DNA of 64,000 nucleotides from contig NZ_JBGUAZ010000001.1 of assembly GCF_041821085.1 (NCBI RefSeq), positions 62,001 to 126,000 of the forward strand. The letters are read 5' to 3'. Shown one piece after another: positions 1-8,976 of the stretch; the stretch's first letter is position 1; each line of letters opens with the position of its first letter. Origin of the DNA: Natrinema sp. HArc-T2. Lineage in GTDB: Archaea > Halobacteriota > Halobacteria > Halobacteriales > Natrialbaceae. The notes beneath the pieces were generated by a model that made no database searches, was not told the origin of the DNA, and saw only the letters and a list, made by a program, of their open reading frames with translations. Both the position numbers and the translations under genes were made by a program.

Positions 1-447
1 GAACTCCCCGTCGGTTGCGATCACCGCACCTTCCTCGTTGTCGTCCGTGTAGAGATCGAAGTCGCCGTGACTTCCGTCCCCGTCGAAGCCCATTCCGTCG
101 ACGATCCCTTTCCCATCGAACGAGCCGGTGAGTACCTCGGTGCTTCCGACGTTGAGTGAGTACTTGACGTCGTCAGCCACGAGTTCGTCGCTGTAGTTAC
201 TGGTGATCTGGTCGCGTAGGTCTCCCTTGTTCGGGACCTTGTCTGCGCCGAGGATCGTCTCTACGTTCATGAGGAAGACTGTCACCGAGTCAGAATCCAG
301 CGTGTCGGGGTCGTAGACCCATTCAGTATAGTCGAAACCGAAGAAGCTCCCGACGACAGGAACATCACTACAGCCGGCAAGTGCCGCAAGCATCCCGGTC
401 CCCGCAACTCCCGCCCCAGTTCGAAGTACATCGCGTCTCGAGTGCAT
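1..447 (-). CDS. Tat-type lipoprotein, unknown function (C-terminus beyond window)
   Basis: The frame is open from an ATG at 447 to the window edge, so only the first 149 codons are visible. The N-terminus has twin arginines (HSRRDVLRTG), a short Ala/Gly-rich hydrophobic stretch and a lipobox-like AALAGC, as expected for a haloarchaeal Tat-exported lipoprotein anchored at Cys26. The rest is acidic and soluble (for example VTVFLMNVETILGADKV) and I do not recognise a domain. A TATA element about 25-32 nt upstream supports a leaderless start at 447. It is likely a secreted, membrane-anchored protein; the function is unknown. Confidence 0.75.
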   Translation of the reverse strand, partial: MHSRRDVLRTGAGVAGTGMLAALAGCSDVPVVGSFFGFDYTEWVYDPDTLDSDSVTVFLMNVETILGADKVPNKGDLRDQITSNYSDELVADDVKYSLNVGSTEVLTGSFDGKGIVDGMGFDGDGSHGDFDLYTDDNEEGAVIATDGEF

Positions 448-471
448 TCGCCCCCTCTGTTGTTAGCCATC

Positions 472-479
472 CTATAAAA
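472..479 (-). promoter_or_regulatory. TATA box of the lipoprotein gene
   Basis: On the minus strand this reads TTTTATAG. It lies 25-32 nt upstream of the ATG at 447, the spacing expected for a leaderless haloarchaeal transcript. Confidence 0.5.
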
Positions 480-702
480 TGATTGTGAATAATACGAACA
501 TCGACACGAAAATCGGCGGGCAAAGCGGGTGGGACCGTCACTCGAATCGTCGGTTCGCAACACCTGCCCACAACGCTCACAGTGCGGTCGAAGCGCCGGT
601 TTACGACACCGGATGGCTTTAGCGGCTGCCGATCGACGGGTGGCCTATGCAACGCACGCACACTGAGCCGAAGTCGTCGGCGACGGCCACGGGTGATCGG
701 GC

Positions 703-2058
703 GTGATCGATGATCGGGAGCGTCTCGTATCGACCGCCGCCCGCGACGTTGCACTCGCCTGCATCGAGGCCGGCATCGAGGCGGGCCACCCGCGGACGGT
801 CGTCCGCGATGCCGTCGCGCTCGAGGACGAGACCCTCCGGATCGCCGACGCGACGTACGACCTCGAGGCGTACGACGACCTCGTCGTCCTCGGCGGCGGC
901 AACGCTGCGGCCCACGTCGCCGTCGCACTCGAGGGGATATTGAGCGATCGGATCGACGGCGGGGTGGTCGTCACGGACGATCCCGTCGAGACGGCACACG
1001 TCGAGGTTCGTGAGGGTGACCATCCCGTGCCGAGCGAGCGCGGGGTCGCAGGGGCGCGCGCCCTGCTCGAGACAGCAGACGCCGCTGACGAGGACACGCT
1101 CGTGCTGGCAGCGATCACCGGTGGCGGCAGCGCGCTCATGCCCGCTCCTGCCGAGAACGTCTCGCTTGCGGATCTACAAGCGACCACCGATGCGCTGCTC
1201 GCAAGCGGGGCCGACATCGACGAGATCAACGCCGTCCGCAAGCATCTCTCGGCGCTGAAAGGCGGCCGGCTGGCCCGCCGTGTCGCCCCCGCGACGGTCG
1301 TCGCGGTCCTCTTGAGCGATGTCGTGGGGAACGATCCAAGCGTCATCGCGAGTGGCCCACTCGCTCCCGACGAGACGACGTATGCAGACGCACTCGCGGT
1401 CCTCGAGCGCTACGACCTCGATGCACCCGCGACCGTTATCGACCGGCTCGAGCGCGGTGCAGCCGGCGAGATCGCCGAGACGCCGGCTATCGATGACCCC
1501 GCGTTCGAGCGCGTCTCGACGCAGATCGTCGCTGACGGGATGACGGCACTCGAGGCGGCCCGTGACGTGGCGGCAGCTCGTGGCTACGAACCGCTCGTCC
1601 TCTCTTCGCGGATTCGCGGGGAGGCTCGCGAGGTGGCGACGGTTCAGATGGGGATCGCCGAAGAGGTTCGCGCCACAGGGTCCCCCGTTTCACCGCCGGC
1701 TGTGCTCCTTTCGGGCGGCGAGACGACGGTGACGATCCGCGGCGACGGGGCGGGTGGTCCGAATCAGGAGTTCGCGATGAGCGCAGCGCTCGCGCTTGCA
1801 AACGAGAGGGAGACTGAGAACAGCGACGGAGTGGGCAGCGACATCACGGTCGCCGCGGTCGACACTGACGGAATCGACGGCGTGACCGACGCAGCCGGTG
1901 CGATCGTCGACGGGACGACCGTCAAAGAGCCCGACAGCGCACGCGACGCACTCGCCGAAAACGATGTCTTCCCGTCTCTCGAGACGCGACACGCGCTGGT
2001 TCGAACGGGACCCACGGGAACGAATCTGAACGATCTGCGGGTACTGGTCGTCGAATAG
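703..2058 (+). CDS. gck: Glycerate kinase, MOFRL family (glycerate 2-kinase type)
   Basis: The 451-residue protein has the two-part layout of the DUF4147/MOFRL glycerate kinases. The N-terminal Rossmann-like domain carries GGGNAAAHVA and GGGSALM, the middle has VRKHLSALKGGRLA and LLSDVVGNDPSVIASGP, and the C-terminal MOFRL domain carries LLSGGETTVTIRG and GPNQEFAMSAAL. The family phosphorylates D-glycerate, in archaea usually to 2-phosphoglycerate, feeding lower glycolysis. The start is a GTG at 703; the nearby ATG at 710 is out of frame. The gene is convergent with the amidohydrolase-like gene, which ends 3 nt away. Confidence 0.9.
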   Translation: MIDDRERLVSTAARDVALACIEAGIEAGHPRTVVRDAVALEDETLRIADATYDLEAYDDLVVLGGGNAAAHVAVALEGILSDRIDGGVVVTDDPVETAHVEVREGDHPVPSERGVAGARALLETADAADEDTLVLAAITGGGSALMPAPAENVSLADLQATTDALLASGADIDEINAVRKHLSALKGGRLARRVAPATVVAVLLSDVVGNDPSVIASGPLAPDETTYADALAVLERYDLDAPATVIDRLERGAAGEIAETPAIDDPAFERVSTQIVADGMTALEAARDVAAARGYEPLVLSSRIRGEAREVATVQMGIAEEVRATGSPVSPPAVLLSGGETTVTIRGDGAGGPNQEFAMSAALALANERETENSDGVGSDITVAAVDTDGIDGVTDAAGAIVDGTTVKEPDSARDALAENDVFPSLETRHALVRTGPTGTNLNDLRVLVVE

Positions 2059-2060
2059 CT

Positions 2061-2894
2061 CTAACGCTCTGCGTTCCGCGCAAGCGCGTCGATCACGCGA
2101 CAGGCGTTTTTCGAGAACGCTCGGCGCAGCAGGTCTTCGGAGACGTCGAGGGTGAGAATCTCCATGACTGCGACGTTGGGGTGGCAGGCGGGCGCACCAC
2201 TGCCGAAGAAGACGCGGTCCGGATGCTCGAGCAGTGCGCGCTCGAGTTGGTCGCGGTAGCGGACGAAACTCGTCTCGAGATAGCAGTCGTCGTACGCCGC
2301 CAAGAGGTCGATCATCTCGTCCATGAGCGAGCGCTCCAGCGGGTGGCCGCCGAAGTGGCCAACGATGACGGGAAACGAGCGCTCGAGGAGGATTTCGGCG
2401 AGCGTTTCGGGCGGTGCATCGACACCGCCACGGACGATTACGGGGAGGTCGACGTCCTCCATGGCCGTGAGGACATCGTCGTCGGGGTAGTCGTCGGTGG
2501 TCGGATCGAGGACGAAGCCATGAAAGCGGTCGTCGTACGCGTATTTCTCGATGTCACTCGGGGAGATATGGTGGTCACTGCGGCGGCTGACGGCGTTGCG
2601 GAGCCGCCCGGTCGTCTTCTGTCCCGGCGTCTGGGTGCCGTTGATCCGGGCGAACGGGACGAACGGTCGGTCGACGCTGCGTCTTGCGACGCCGTTGTTC
2701 GGTGCGAGATAGCTCGTCTCCGGTGCCGACGGCGGGAAGACGACTGCTTTCGTGATTCCGGCCTGGTGCAGCTCTCGCTCGAGTCGATCCGCCGTAATCG
2801 TGTGTCTCTGTGAGGCTCCCCCGCCACCAGTTGACGGCAATCGCGTCGAGAGGTCCACCACACGAAACTCGTGTTCCAACTCCAGCATTCCCAT
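2061..2894 (-). CDS. Amidohydrolase-2-like TIM-barrel protein with degenerate metal site
   Basis: A 277-residue protein of the amidohydrolase_2 (COG2159-like) type. It has VVDLSTRLP where active members have an HxH pair, then VIVGHFGGHPLE, a YLETS strand and FGSGAP where active members usually have FGxDxP. The barrel is therefore recognisable, but the N-terminal metal ligands and the late Asp appear replaced, so catalysis may be altered or lost. I chose the ATG at 2894 (MGMLELEHEF) because the longer frame would run into the thermosome promoter. It is divergent from the thermosome gene and the substrate is unknown. Confidence 0.7.
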   Translation of the reverse strand: MGMLELEHEFRVVDLSTRLPSTGGGGASQRHTITADRLERELHQAGITKAVVFPPSAPETSYLAPNNGVARRSVDRPFVPFARINGTQTPGQKTTGRLRNAVSRRSDHHISPSDIEKYAYDDRFHGFVLDPTTDDYPDDDVLTAMEDVDLPVIVRGGVDAPPETLAEILLERSFPVIVGHFGGHPLERSLMDEMIDLLAAYDDCYLETSFVRYRDQLERALLEHPDRVFFGSGAPACHPNVAVMEILTLDVSEDLLRRAFSKNACRVIDALARNAER

Positions 2895-3001
2895 CGGGGT
2901 GTTCCGAGTCGACCTATATTGTGCTACCGGCCCGATGGCGGCCCGTCCTGTGGCTAGGTCACACGCGCAATCGCAAGACGGAACGGTGATTCGAGGGAAA
3001 G

Positions 3002-3010
3002 AATTATATA
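3002..3010 (+). promoter_or_regulatory. TATA box of thermosome gene
   Basis: The sequence AATTATATA lies 35-43 nt before the thermosome ATG at 3045 in an otherwise GC-rich region, which puts transcription start at about 3030. Archaeal chaperonin genes are commonly heat-induced; no separate operator was identified. Confidence 0.6.
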
Positions 3011-3044
3011 GAAGTGCTGACGACATGGTTAGTGAGGATCAACG

Positions 3045-4622
3045 ATGGCACAACAGCGACGCATGGGCGGACAGCCTATGTTCATTATGAGCGAGGACAG
3101 TCAGCGAACGCAGGGCCGCGACGCCCAATCGTCGAACATCATGGCCGGCAAGGCCGTCGCCGAGTCGGTACGTACCACACTCGGCCCCCGCGGCATGGAC
3201 AAGATGCTCGTCGACTCCGGCGGGGACGTCGTCATCACGAACGACGGCGCGACCATTTTGAACGAGATGGATATCGAACACCCCGCGGCCCAGATGATCG
3301 TCGAAGTCGCCGACTCTCAGGAAGAGGAAGTCGGTGACGGGACGACGACCGCGGCCGTCATCGCCGGCAACCTGCTCGGCGAGGCCGAGGACTTAATCGA
3401 GCAAGACGTCCACGCGACGACTATCGTCGAGGGCTATCACGAGGCCGCCGAGATCGCCCTCGAGGCCATCGCCGAGGAGGTCGGCGAGGCCGACGTCGAC
3501 GACGAGGTACTCCAGCAGGTCGCCGAGTCGAGCATGACCGGCAAGGGAACCGGTGGGCTCACCGCCGCCTCGCTGGCCGAGACGGTCGTCGACGCGATCC
3601 GCCACGTCGACACTGACGAGGGCGTCGCACGCGACAACGTCACCGTTCACACCCAGATCGGTGCCTCCTCGAACGCGACCGAACTCGTTCCCGGAATCAT
3701 CGTCGACGAGGAACCCGCCCACGACGGCATGCCGAGCACGGTCGAGAACGCGTCGATCGCCCTTCTGGATGTCGAACTCGACGTCCGGACCGGCGACGTC
3801 GACGCGGAGTACGCCATCGACTCGATCGACCAGCTCAACGCCGCCATCGACGCCGAGGAAGGCGAACTCGAGGGCTACGCCGAGACCATCGCCGACAGCG
3901 GGGCCGATGTCGTCTTCACCACTGAGGACGTCAACGACCGCGTCGCCACCGCGCTGGCCAACGAGGACGTCCTCGTCTTCGAGGGACTGGGCGACAGCGA
4001 CGCCCGGCAGGTCGCCTCCGCGACCGGCGCGCGCCGCGTCGGCGCGCTCGACGACCTCGAGGAGGACGACTTCGGCTCGGCCGACCGGATCCACACCGAG
4101 AACTTCGGCGACGACGACCTCGCGTTCGTCGAGGGCGGTGCGGCCGCCGAGACGGTCACCGTCTTCGTCCGTGGCGGCACCGAACACGTCGTCGACGAAC
4201 TCGAGCGCGCTATCGGTGACGCCCTCGACGTCGTCGCGACCGCACTCGAGTCCGGCGAGGTCGTCCCCGGTGCTGGCGCGACCGAGATCGCGATCGCAGA
4301 TAAGATCCGCCAGGAAGCCGCCGGTATCGAGGGCCGCAAACAGCTCGCCGTGACGGCCTTCGCCGACGCGCTCGACGTCGTCCCTCGGACGCTCGCTGCC
4401 AACACCGGTCGCGATCCCATCGACGCGCTCGTGGACCTCCGTGCCGCCCACGAGTCCGAGGGCCGCGCCGGCCTGATCACCGACGGTGACGAGGTCACGA
4501 TCGCCGATCCCTTCGAGTACGGCGTCGTCGACCCCGCCGACGTCAAGCGCGAAGCCGTCGAGAGCGCCACCGAAGCCGCGACGATGATCGTCCGCATCGA
4601 CGACGTCATCGCCGCCGAGTAA
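3045..4622 (+). CDS. ths: Thermosome (group II chaperonin) subunit
   Basis: The 525-residue protein is full length for a haloarchaeal thermosome subunit. It has the ATP-binding motifs NDGATIL (residues 66-72) and GDGTTTAAV (97-105), an apical-domain middle section, and the C-terminal equatorial motif [15 protein letters not shown]. Subunits assemble into an eight-membered double ring that folds cytoplasmic proteins. The C-terminus ends IDDVIAAE with no Gly-Gly-Met repeat tail, which fits the shorter, non-essential CCT3-like paralogue better than CCT1 or CCT2 (inference). Its strong TATA box suggests high or heat-inducible expression. A second ATG at 3081 would remove the first 12 residues. 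Confidence 0.95.
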   Translation: MAQQRRMGGQPMFIMSEDSQRTQGRDAQSSNIMAGKAVAESVRTTLGPRGMDKMLVDSGGDVVITNDGATILNEMDIEHPAAQMIVEVADSQEEEVGDGTTTAAVIAGNLLGEAEDLIEQDVHATTIVEGYHEAAEIALEAIAEEVGEADVDDEVLQQVAESSMTGKGTGGLTAASLAETVVDAIRHVDTDEGVARDNVTVHTQIGASSNATELVPGIIVDEEPAHDGMPSTVENASIALLDVELDVRTGDVDAEYAIDSIDQLNAAIDAEEGELEGYAETIADSGADVVFTTEDVNDRVATALANEDVLVFEGLGDSDARQVASATGARRVGALDDLEEDDFGSADRIHTENFGDDDLAFVEGGAAAETVTVFVRGGTEHVVDELERAIGDALDVVATALESGEVVPGAGATEIAIADKIRQEAAGIEGRKQLAVTAFADALDVVPRTLAANTGRDPIDALVDLRAAHESEGRAGLITDGDEVTIADPFEYGVVDPADVKREAVESATEAATMIVRIDDVIAAE

Positions 4623-4711
4623 CACCGTCACGTCACCCGTTTTATTCCGCTGTTTGTGGTCGACCGAGCTGCCAGTTAGCGAGAGATCGTCTTGATCGGC
4701 CAACAGTGTTA

Positions 4712-4723
4712 AGTGTTAACACT
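4712..4723. promoter_or_regulatory. 12-bp perfect palindrome upstream of HalOD1 gene
   Basis: AGTGTTAACACT is a perfect palindrome centred 23 nt before the ATG at 4741, and a half-site AGTGTTAA precedes it. It overlaps where a TATA element would sit for a leaderless transcript, so it could be an operator or a TATA-like site. Confidence 0.35.
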
Positions 4724-4740
4724 TTGTAGTTGGGCGCATT

Positions 4741-5112
4741 ATGCCTGAAACCGCTCCACGAGACAATCTGACATCGGTCGGCGAGACGAGCGGTCGAACG
4801 ATCTACTACGACGAGGGCTGTGGGACCTACCACACGTGGTACGACGACGGCGCGTACGAGCCGGTGAGCACGGCGCTGCTGTTGACGGTCTCGTCGGTGC
4901 TCGAGGTCGATCCCACCGATCTCGAGACGCTCTCGGACTACATCGAACCCGACGCACTCAACGCGCTGGTCAGCCACTGGCGGCACGACAAGCCACAGGC
5001 TGGTGGCGGTTCGGTCTCCTTCCCCTTCCCACAGTGTACCGTCACGGTCCATGCCAACGGGGAGTTGGTGATCGATCCAGCACAACAGTACGCTGCCCCG
5101 ACAGGCAACTGA
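4741..5112 (+). CDS. HalOD1 output-domain protein
   Basis: A 123-residue acidic protein matching the haloarchaeal output domain HalOD1. The core runs from TIYYDEGCGTYHTWYDD through STALLLTVSSVLEVDPTDLETLSDYI and DALNALVSHWRH to a terminal beta strand SFPFPQCTVTVHANGELVI. Such domains occur alone or fused to receivers and are thought to act as signalling output modules; the partner is not known. It stands alone between the thermosome and SAM hydrolase genes, with a palindrome just upstream. Confidence 0.7.
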   Translation: MPETAPRDNLTSVGETSGRTIYYDEGCGTYHTWYDDGAYEPVSTALLLTVSSVLEVDPTDLETLSDYIEPDALNALVSHWRHDKPQAGGGSVSFPFPQCTVTVHANGELVIDPAQQYAAPTGN

Positions 5113-5150
5113 TGGCGTGGTGACCGCGACCAGTAAGCGGTCCGATCGCG

Positions 5151-5993
5151 TCAGCCGTCGCCACTCGGCACGGGTTCGAGGACGACCCGGTCGCCGGGCT
5201 GGAGGCCGAAGGCCTCGTCACCACGGCCCTGATTGACGTCGAGTTCCGCGTAGCCGTGGCTGCCGACGGTCACCAGTCGCTCGCCGACGGAGACGGCGGC
5301 GAACGTCTCGCCGACCGGAACGGGCTCGCCGTTCGCTCGGACCCGCGCTCGGTCTTCGAGTGCCGATCCCGGGACGTTCGTGATGACGTTTCCGAAGCCG
5401 TCGACGGCCAGCACCTCGCCGACCGCTCGCTCGTCTTCGAGTGTTGCCGTCGGCAGCTTGAGGTCGACATCGACTGTCGTCGACTCGAGCCACTCGAGGG
5501 ACTCGAGAGTCTCGATGCCGATGTCGTGGACCGCGGCGGCAGCCGGCGCGAAGACGTCCCGTCCGTGGAACGTCTTGCTTCGGCCCTGTGGCAGGTGCTG
5601 TCCGCGGCTGTCTGGCTCGGACTGGTTGGTCGTCGGCTCGATGGGGCCGAGACCGTCCTCGTCGATGAGATAGTGCTCGAGTCGACCTGCGTCGCCCGCG
5701 AGCCGCCGCGCTGCAGGTAGCAAGACGCCGTTGTCCGGGCCGACGAGCGTATGGTCGCCGGCGCGGACGACTATCGCGTTGCGGTCGGTGCCGACGCCAG
5801 GGTCGACGACGACGAGATGCGTTGCAGGCGGAAAATAGGGGAGTACTTCACCGAGCCAGAAGGCGGTCGTCCGGACGTTCTGTCGGGGGAAGTCGTGGGC
5901 CACGTCGACCAGCCTGGCGTCCGTTCGCTGCAGTAAGACGCCTTTCATCGCTGCCGGATACGGCGTTCCGAAGTCCGAAGCGAGCGTAATCAT
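5151..5993 (-). CDS. SAM hydroxide adenosyltransferase (SAM hydrolase, DUF62)
   Basis: The 280-residue protein starts MITLASDFGTPYPAAMKG and has the family motifs VDVAHDFPRQ, HLVVVDPGVGT and LVGPDNGVL, followed by the smaller C-terminal domain with VDGFGNVITNVPG. Family members (related to fluorinase and SalL) use water to split S-adenosylmethionine into adenosine and methionine. The enzyme is cytosolic; its role in archaea is uncertain. It sits upstream of the NMN adenylyltransferase gene on the same strand, 28 nt away. Confidence 0.9.
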   Translation of the reverse strand: MITLASDFGTPYPAAMKGVLLQRTDARLVDVAHDFPRQNVRTTAFWLGEVLPYFPPATHLVVVDPGVGTDRNAIVVRAGDHTLVGPDNGVLLPAARRLAGDAGRLEHYLIDEDGLGPIEPTTNQSEPDSRGQHLPQGRSKTFHGRDVFAPAAAAVHDIGIETLESLEWLESTTVDVDLKLPTATLEDERAVGEVLAVDGFGNVITNVPGSALEDRARVRANGEPVPVGETFAAVSVGERLVTVGSHGYAELDVNQGRGDEAFGLQPGDRVVLEPVPSGDG

Positions 5994-6021
5994 AGTCGCC
6001 GCTACGGTCGCTCGGGCTAAA

Positions 6022-6540
6022 TCAGTCGGTGTTCGAGTCCGATTCGCTGACCATCTGAATGCGCTCGATACCGTTCATCTCCTCGACGACATCGACGACG
6101 GCCTCGGGCACGAGCGACTCCCAGTCGCCATCGGTGATCATCCGCTCGCGAACCTCCGATCCCTCGAGAACTTCGCGGTTGAACATCGGCGATTGGCGGA
6201 TCTCGATCCCGGCTTCCCGAAAGAGCTGGATAACGAGTGGATTGTTCGAGTAGGCAACGTCAAAATCCGGGCTCATGCTCTGGACGTGGCTGACCCACAC
6301 CGAGTTGCGCTCTAAGTCCTCGATGGGGACGGCGTATGTGACCAGATCGAACTCGACGAGCGACTTCGTGATCATCATGATCCGCTCGCCTGCCGTAAAC
6401 GGATTCCGGACGGTGTGGGAATCGTCGGCGCTTCCGATCCCGAGGACAAGCTCGTCGACATCGTCGGCGATCTGTTCGACCATGCTCAAGTGGCCGTTGT
6501 GGAAGGGCTGGAAGCGACCGATGTAGAACCCCCGAGTCAT
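6022..6540 (-). CDS. Nicotinamide-nucleotide adenylyltransferase
   Basis: A 172-residue archaeal NMNAT. The start MTRGFYIGRFQPFHNGHL carries the nucleotidyltransferase GRFQPFHxGH motif, followed by LGIGSADDSHT, NPFTAGERIMM and the late motif NREVLEGSEVRERM. It makes NAD from NMN and ATP, the last step of NAD synthesis. The longer upstream frame lacks homology, so the ATG at 6540 was chosen. The C-terminus has a short Ser/Asp-rich tail. It is divergent from lonB and probably cotranscribed with the SAM hydrolase gene downstream. Confidence 0.92.
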   Translation of the reverse strand: MTRGFYIGRFQPFHNGHLSMVEQIADDVDELVLGIGSADDSHTVRNPFTAGERIMMITKSLVEFDLVTYAVPIEDLERNSVWVSHVQSMSPDFDVAYSNNPLVIQLFREAGIEIRQSPMFNREVLEGSEVRERMITDGDWESLVPEAVVDVVEEMNGIERIQMVSESDSNTD

Positions 6541-6785
6541 GCCGGATACTGCTCGAGCAGCACGCTTAAGCGTGGCGAGTTGTCCGTGGATCGCCGCGTT
6601 CCGAATCGACGAACGTCCATGAGAGACGCTTTCTATCACGACTGGACAGGCTGTGTACCAGTCTATCAACAGTATATTCACACCCGTTTATATCTGTACG
6701 GAAGGCGTCGTCGGATTCGCTTGATTTGCCCCGTCGACCGCTGTGTCCTCCGGTATCAACAACTGACACCATCCTCCGTATGGAG

Positions 6786-6794
6786 AAAGTATAT
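6786..6794 (+). promoter_or_regulatory. Probable TATA box of lonB
   Basis: AAGTATATC lies 41-49 nt before the lonB ATG at 6835, within an A/T-richer stretch. This predicts a short 5' leader of about 15-20 nt. Confidence 0.4.
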
Positions 6795-6834
6795 CAGTGC
6801 CAATCCCTTCGACACAGGTACTGAACAGAGTTCT

Positions 6835-8976
6835 ATGAGTAACGATACGAACGTTGACGACCCTCCCGAAGACGCGCCGGCTGGTCCCGACCAGGACCAC
6901 CACGAGCGTCAGGGAGAACGGTCGCCGCGCGAGGGCGACGGCGATCGTCGTACCGACGTCGACGATCCAACCGACGGGTTCGAGCCGGCGTCCGACGAGG
7001 ACGACGAGATCGAGACCGTCGAAGACCTCGGCAGCACGGTCGAGGTCGATCCCGGCGTCGAGGTCGACGAGGAGATCGCCGAGGACGACCTCTTGGGCGG
7101 TCTCAAGATCGACTCGACGGAGGACATCGAAGTCCCCGATCGACTCGTCGATCAGGTCATTGGTCAGGACGAGGCACGAGACATCATCATCAAGGCGGCG
7201 AAACAGCGCCGACACGTCATGATGATCGGCTCGCCGGGGACCGGCAAGTCGATGCTGGCGAAGGCGATGAGCCAACTGCTGCCGAAAGAGGACCTCCAGG
7301 ATGTCTTAGTCTATCACAACCCCGACGACGGGAACGAGCCGAAGGTCCGGACCGTCCCCGCCGGGAAGGGCGAACAGATCATCGACGCCCACAAGGAGGA
7401 AGCCCGCAAGCGCAACCAGATGCGCTCGATCCTCATGTGGATCATCATCGCGGTGGTCATCGGGTATGCGATCCTCAGTTCGGCCAGCCCGCTGCTTGGC
7501 ATCCTCGCAGCAGGGATCATCTGGCTGATCTTCCGGTACACCTCACGGGGAACCGACGCGATGGTCCCCAACATGATCGTCAACAACGGCGATCAGCGCG
7601 TCGCTCCCTTCGAGGACGCGACCGGTGCCCACGCCGGTGCGCTGCTGGGCGACGTCCGCCACGACCCCTTCCAGTCCGGCGGCATGGAGACCCCGAGCCA
7701 CGACCGCGTCGAACCCGGCGCGATCCACAAATCGAACAAGGGCGTGCTGTTCGTCGACGAGATCAACACGCTCGACATCCGTACCCAGCAGAAGCTGATG
7801 ACGGCCATCCAGGAAGGCGAGTTCGCCATCACGGGCCAGTCCGAGCGCTCCTCGGGTGCGATGGTCCAGACCGAACCCGTCCCCTGTGACTTCATCATGG
7901 TCGCTGCAGGGAACCTCGACGCGATGGAGAACATGCACCCCGCGCTCCGCAACCGGATCAAAGGGTACGGCTACGAGGTCTACATGGACGACACCATCGA
8001 AGACACCCCCGAGATGCGGCGCAAGTACGCCCGCTTCATCGCGCAGGAGGTCGAACGCGACGGTCGTCTGCCTCACTTCACCGACGACGCCGTCGAGGAA
8101 CTCATCCTCGAGGCCAAGCGTCGCTCGGGCCGGAAGAACCACCTGACGCTACACTTCCGCAGCCTCGGTGGACTGGTCCGCGTCGCCGGCGACATCGCCC
8201 GCGCCGAGGACCGCGAGCACACGACCCGCGAGGACGTCCTGCAGGCCAAACAGCGCTCCCGGTCGATCGAGCAACAGCTCGCCGACGACTACATCGAGCG
8301 CCGCAAGGACTACGAACTGCAGGTCACCGAAGACGGCGTTGAGGGCCGCGTCAACGGGCTCGCCGTCATGGGCGAGGACTCCGGTATCATGCTCCCGGTC
8401 ATGGCCGAGATCGCCCCCGCCCAGGGTGGCGGGCAGGTGATCGCCACCGGCAAACTCCAGGAGATGGCCGAGGAGTCGGTCCAGAACGTCTCGGCGATCA
8501 TCAAGAAGTTCTCCGACGTCGACCTCTCGGAGAAGGACATCCACATCCAGTTCGTCCAGGCCGGCCAGCAGGGCGTCGACGGCGACTCCGCCTCCATCAC
8601 GGTGGCGACCGCCGTCATCAGCGCCTTGGAGAACATCCCGGTCGATCAGTCGATCGCGATGACCGGTTCGCTGTCGGTGCGCGGCGACGTGCTCCCGGTC
8701 GGTGGGGTGACCCACAAGATCGAGGCCGCCGCGAAAGCCGGCTGTGACACGGTCATCATCCCGAAGGCCAACGAGCAGGACGTGATGATCGAAGACGAAT
8801 ACGAAGAGATGGTCGACATCATCCCCTGTTCGAACATCAGCGAAGTCCTCGATGTCGCCCTGATGGGCGAACCCAAGAAGGACTCGCTGGTCGACCGCCT
8901 CAAGTCGATCACCGACGCGGCGTTCGACCAGGGTGCGGTCGGCTCCGCCAGCGGCTCGAACCCGAGTCCGCAGTAA
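6835..8976 (+). CDS. lonB: Archaeal LonB ATP-dependent membrane protease
   Basis: The 713-residue protein starts with an acidic tail (residues 1-95), then an AAA+ domain with Walker A GSPGTGKS (132-139). Two membrane segments (about 199-216 and 218-234) are inserted in the ATPase domain, as in archaeal LonB. Walker B is GVLFVDEIN (303-311). The protease domain has catalytic Ser585 in GDSASIT and Lys628 in GGVTHKIEAA; the 43-residue spacing matches the Lon dyad. LonB degrades membrane and unfolded proteins and in haloarchaea controls carotenoid synthesis. The next gene begins directly after the stop codon, so they form an operon. Confidence 0.96.
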   Translation: MSNDTNVDDPPEDAPAGPDQDHHERQGERSPREGDGDRRTDVDDPTDGFEPASDEDDEIETVEDLGSTVEVDPGVEVDEEIAEDDLLGGLKIDSTEDIEVPDRLVDQVIGQDEARDIIIKAAKQRRHVMMIGSPGTGKSMLAKAMSQLLPKEDLQDVLVYHNPDDGNEPKVRTVPAGKGEQIIDAHKEEARKRNQMRSILMWIIIAVVIGYAILSSASPLLGILAAGIIWLIFRYTSRGTDAMVPNMIVNNGDQRVAPFEDATGAHAGALLGDVRHDPFQSGGMETPSHDRVEPGAIHKSNKGVLFVDEINTLDIRTQQKLMTAIQEGEFAITGQSERSSGAMVQTEPVPCDFIMVAAGNLDAMENMHPALRNRIKGYGYEVYMDDTIEDTPEMRRKYARFIAQEVERDGRLPHFTDDAVEELILEAKRRSGRKNHLTLHFRSLGGLVRVAGDIARAEDREHTTREDVLQAKQRSRSIEQQLADDYIERRKDYELQVTEDGVEGRVNGLAVMGEDSGIMLPVMAEIAPAQGGGQVIATGKLQEMAEESVQNVSAIIKKFSDVDLSEKDIHIQFVQAGQQGVDGDSASITVATAVISALENIPVDQSIAMTGSLSVRGDVLPVGGVTHKIEAAAKAGCDTVIIPKANEQDVMIEDEYEEMVDIIPCSNISEVLDVALMGEPKKDSLVDRLKSITDAAFDQGAVGSASGSNPSPQ

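Noticed and set aside
3393-4703. Long minus-strand frame opposite the thermosome gene
   Set aside because: High GC3 genes give long antisense frames; the thermosome reading has all family motifs, the opposite frame none.
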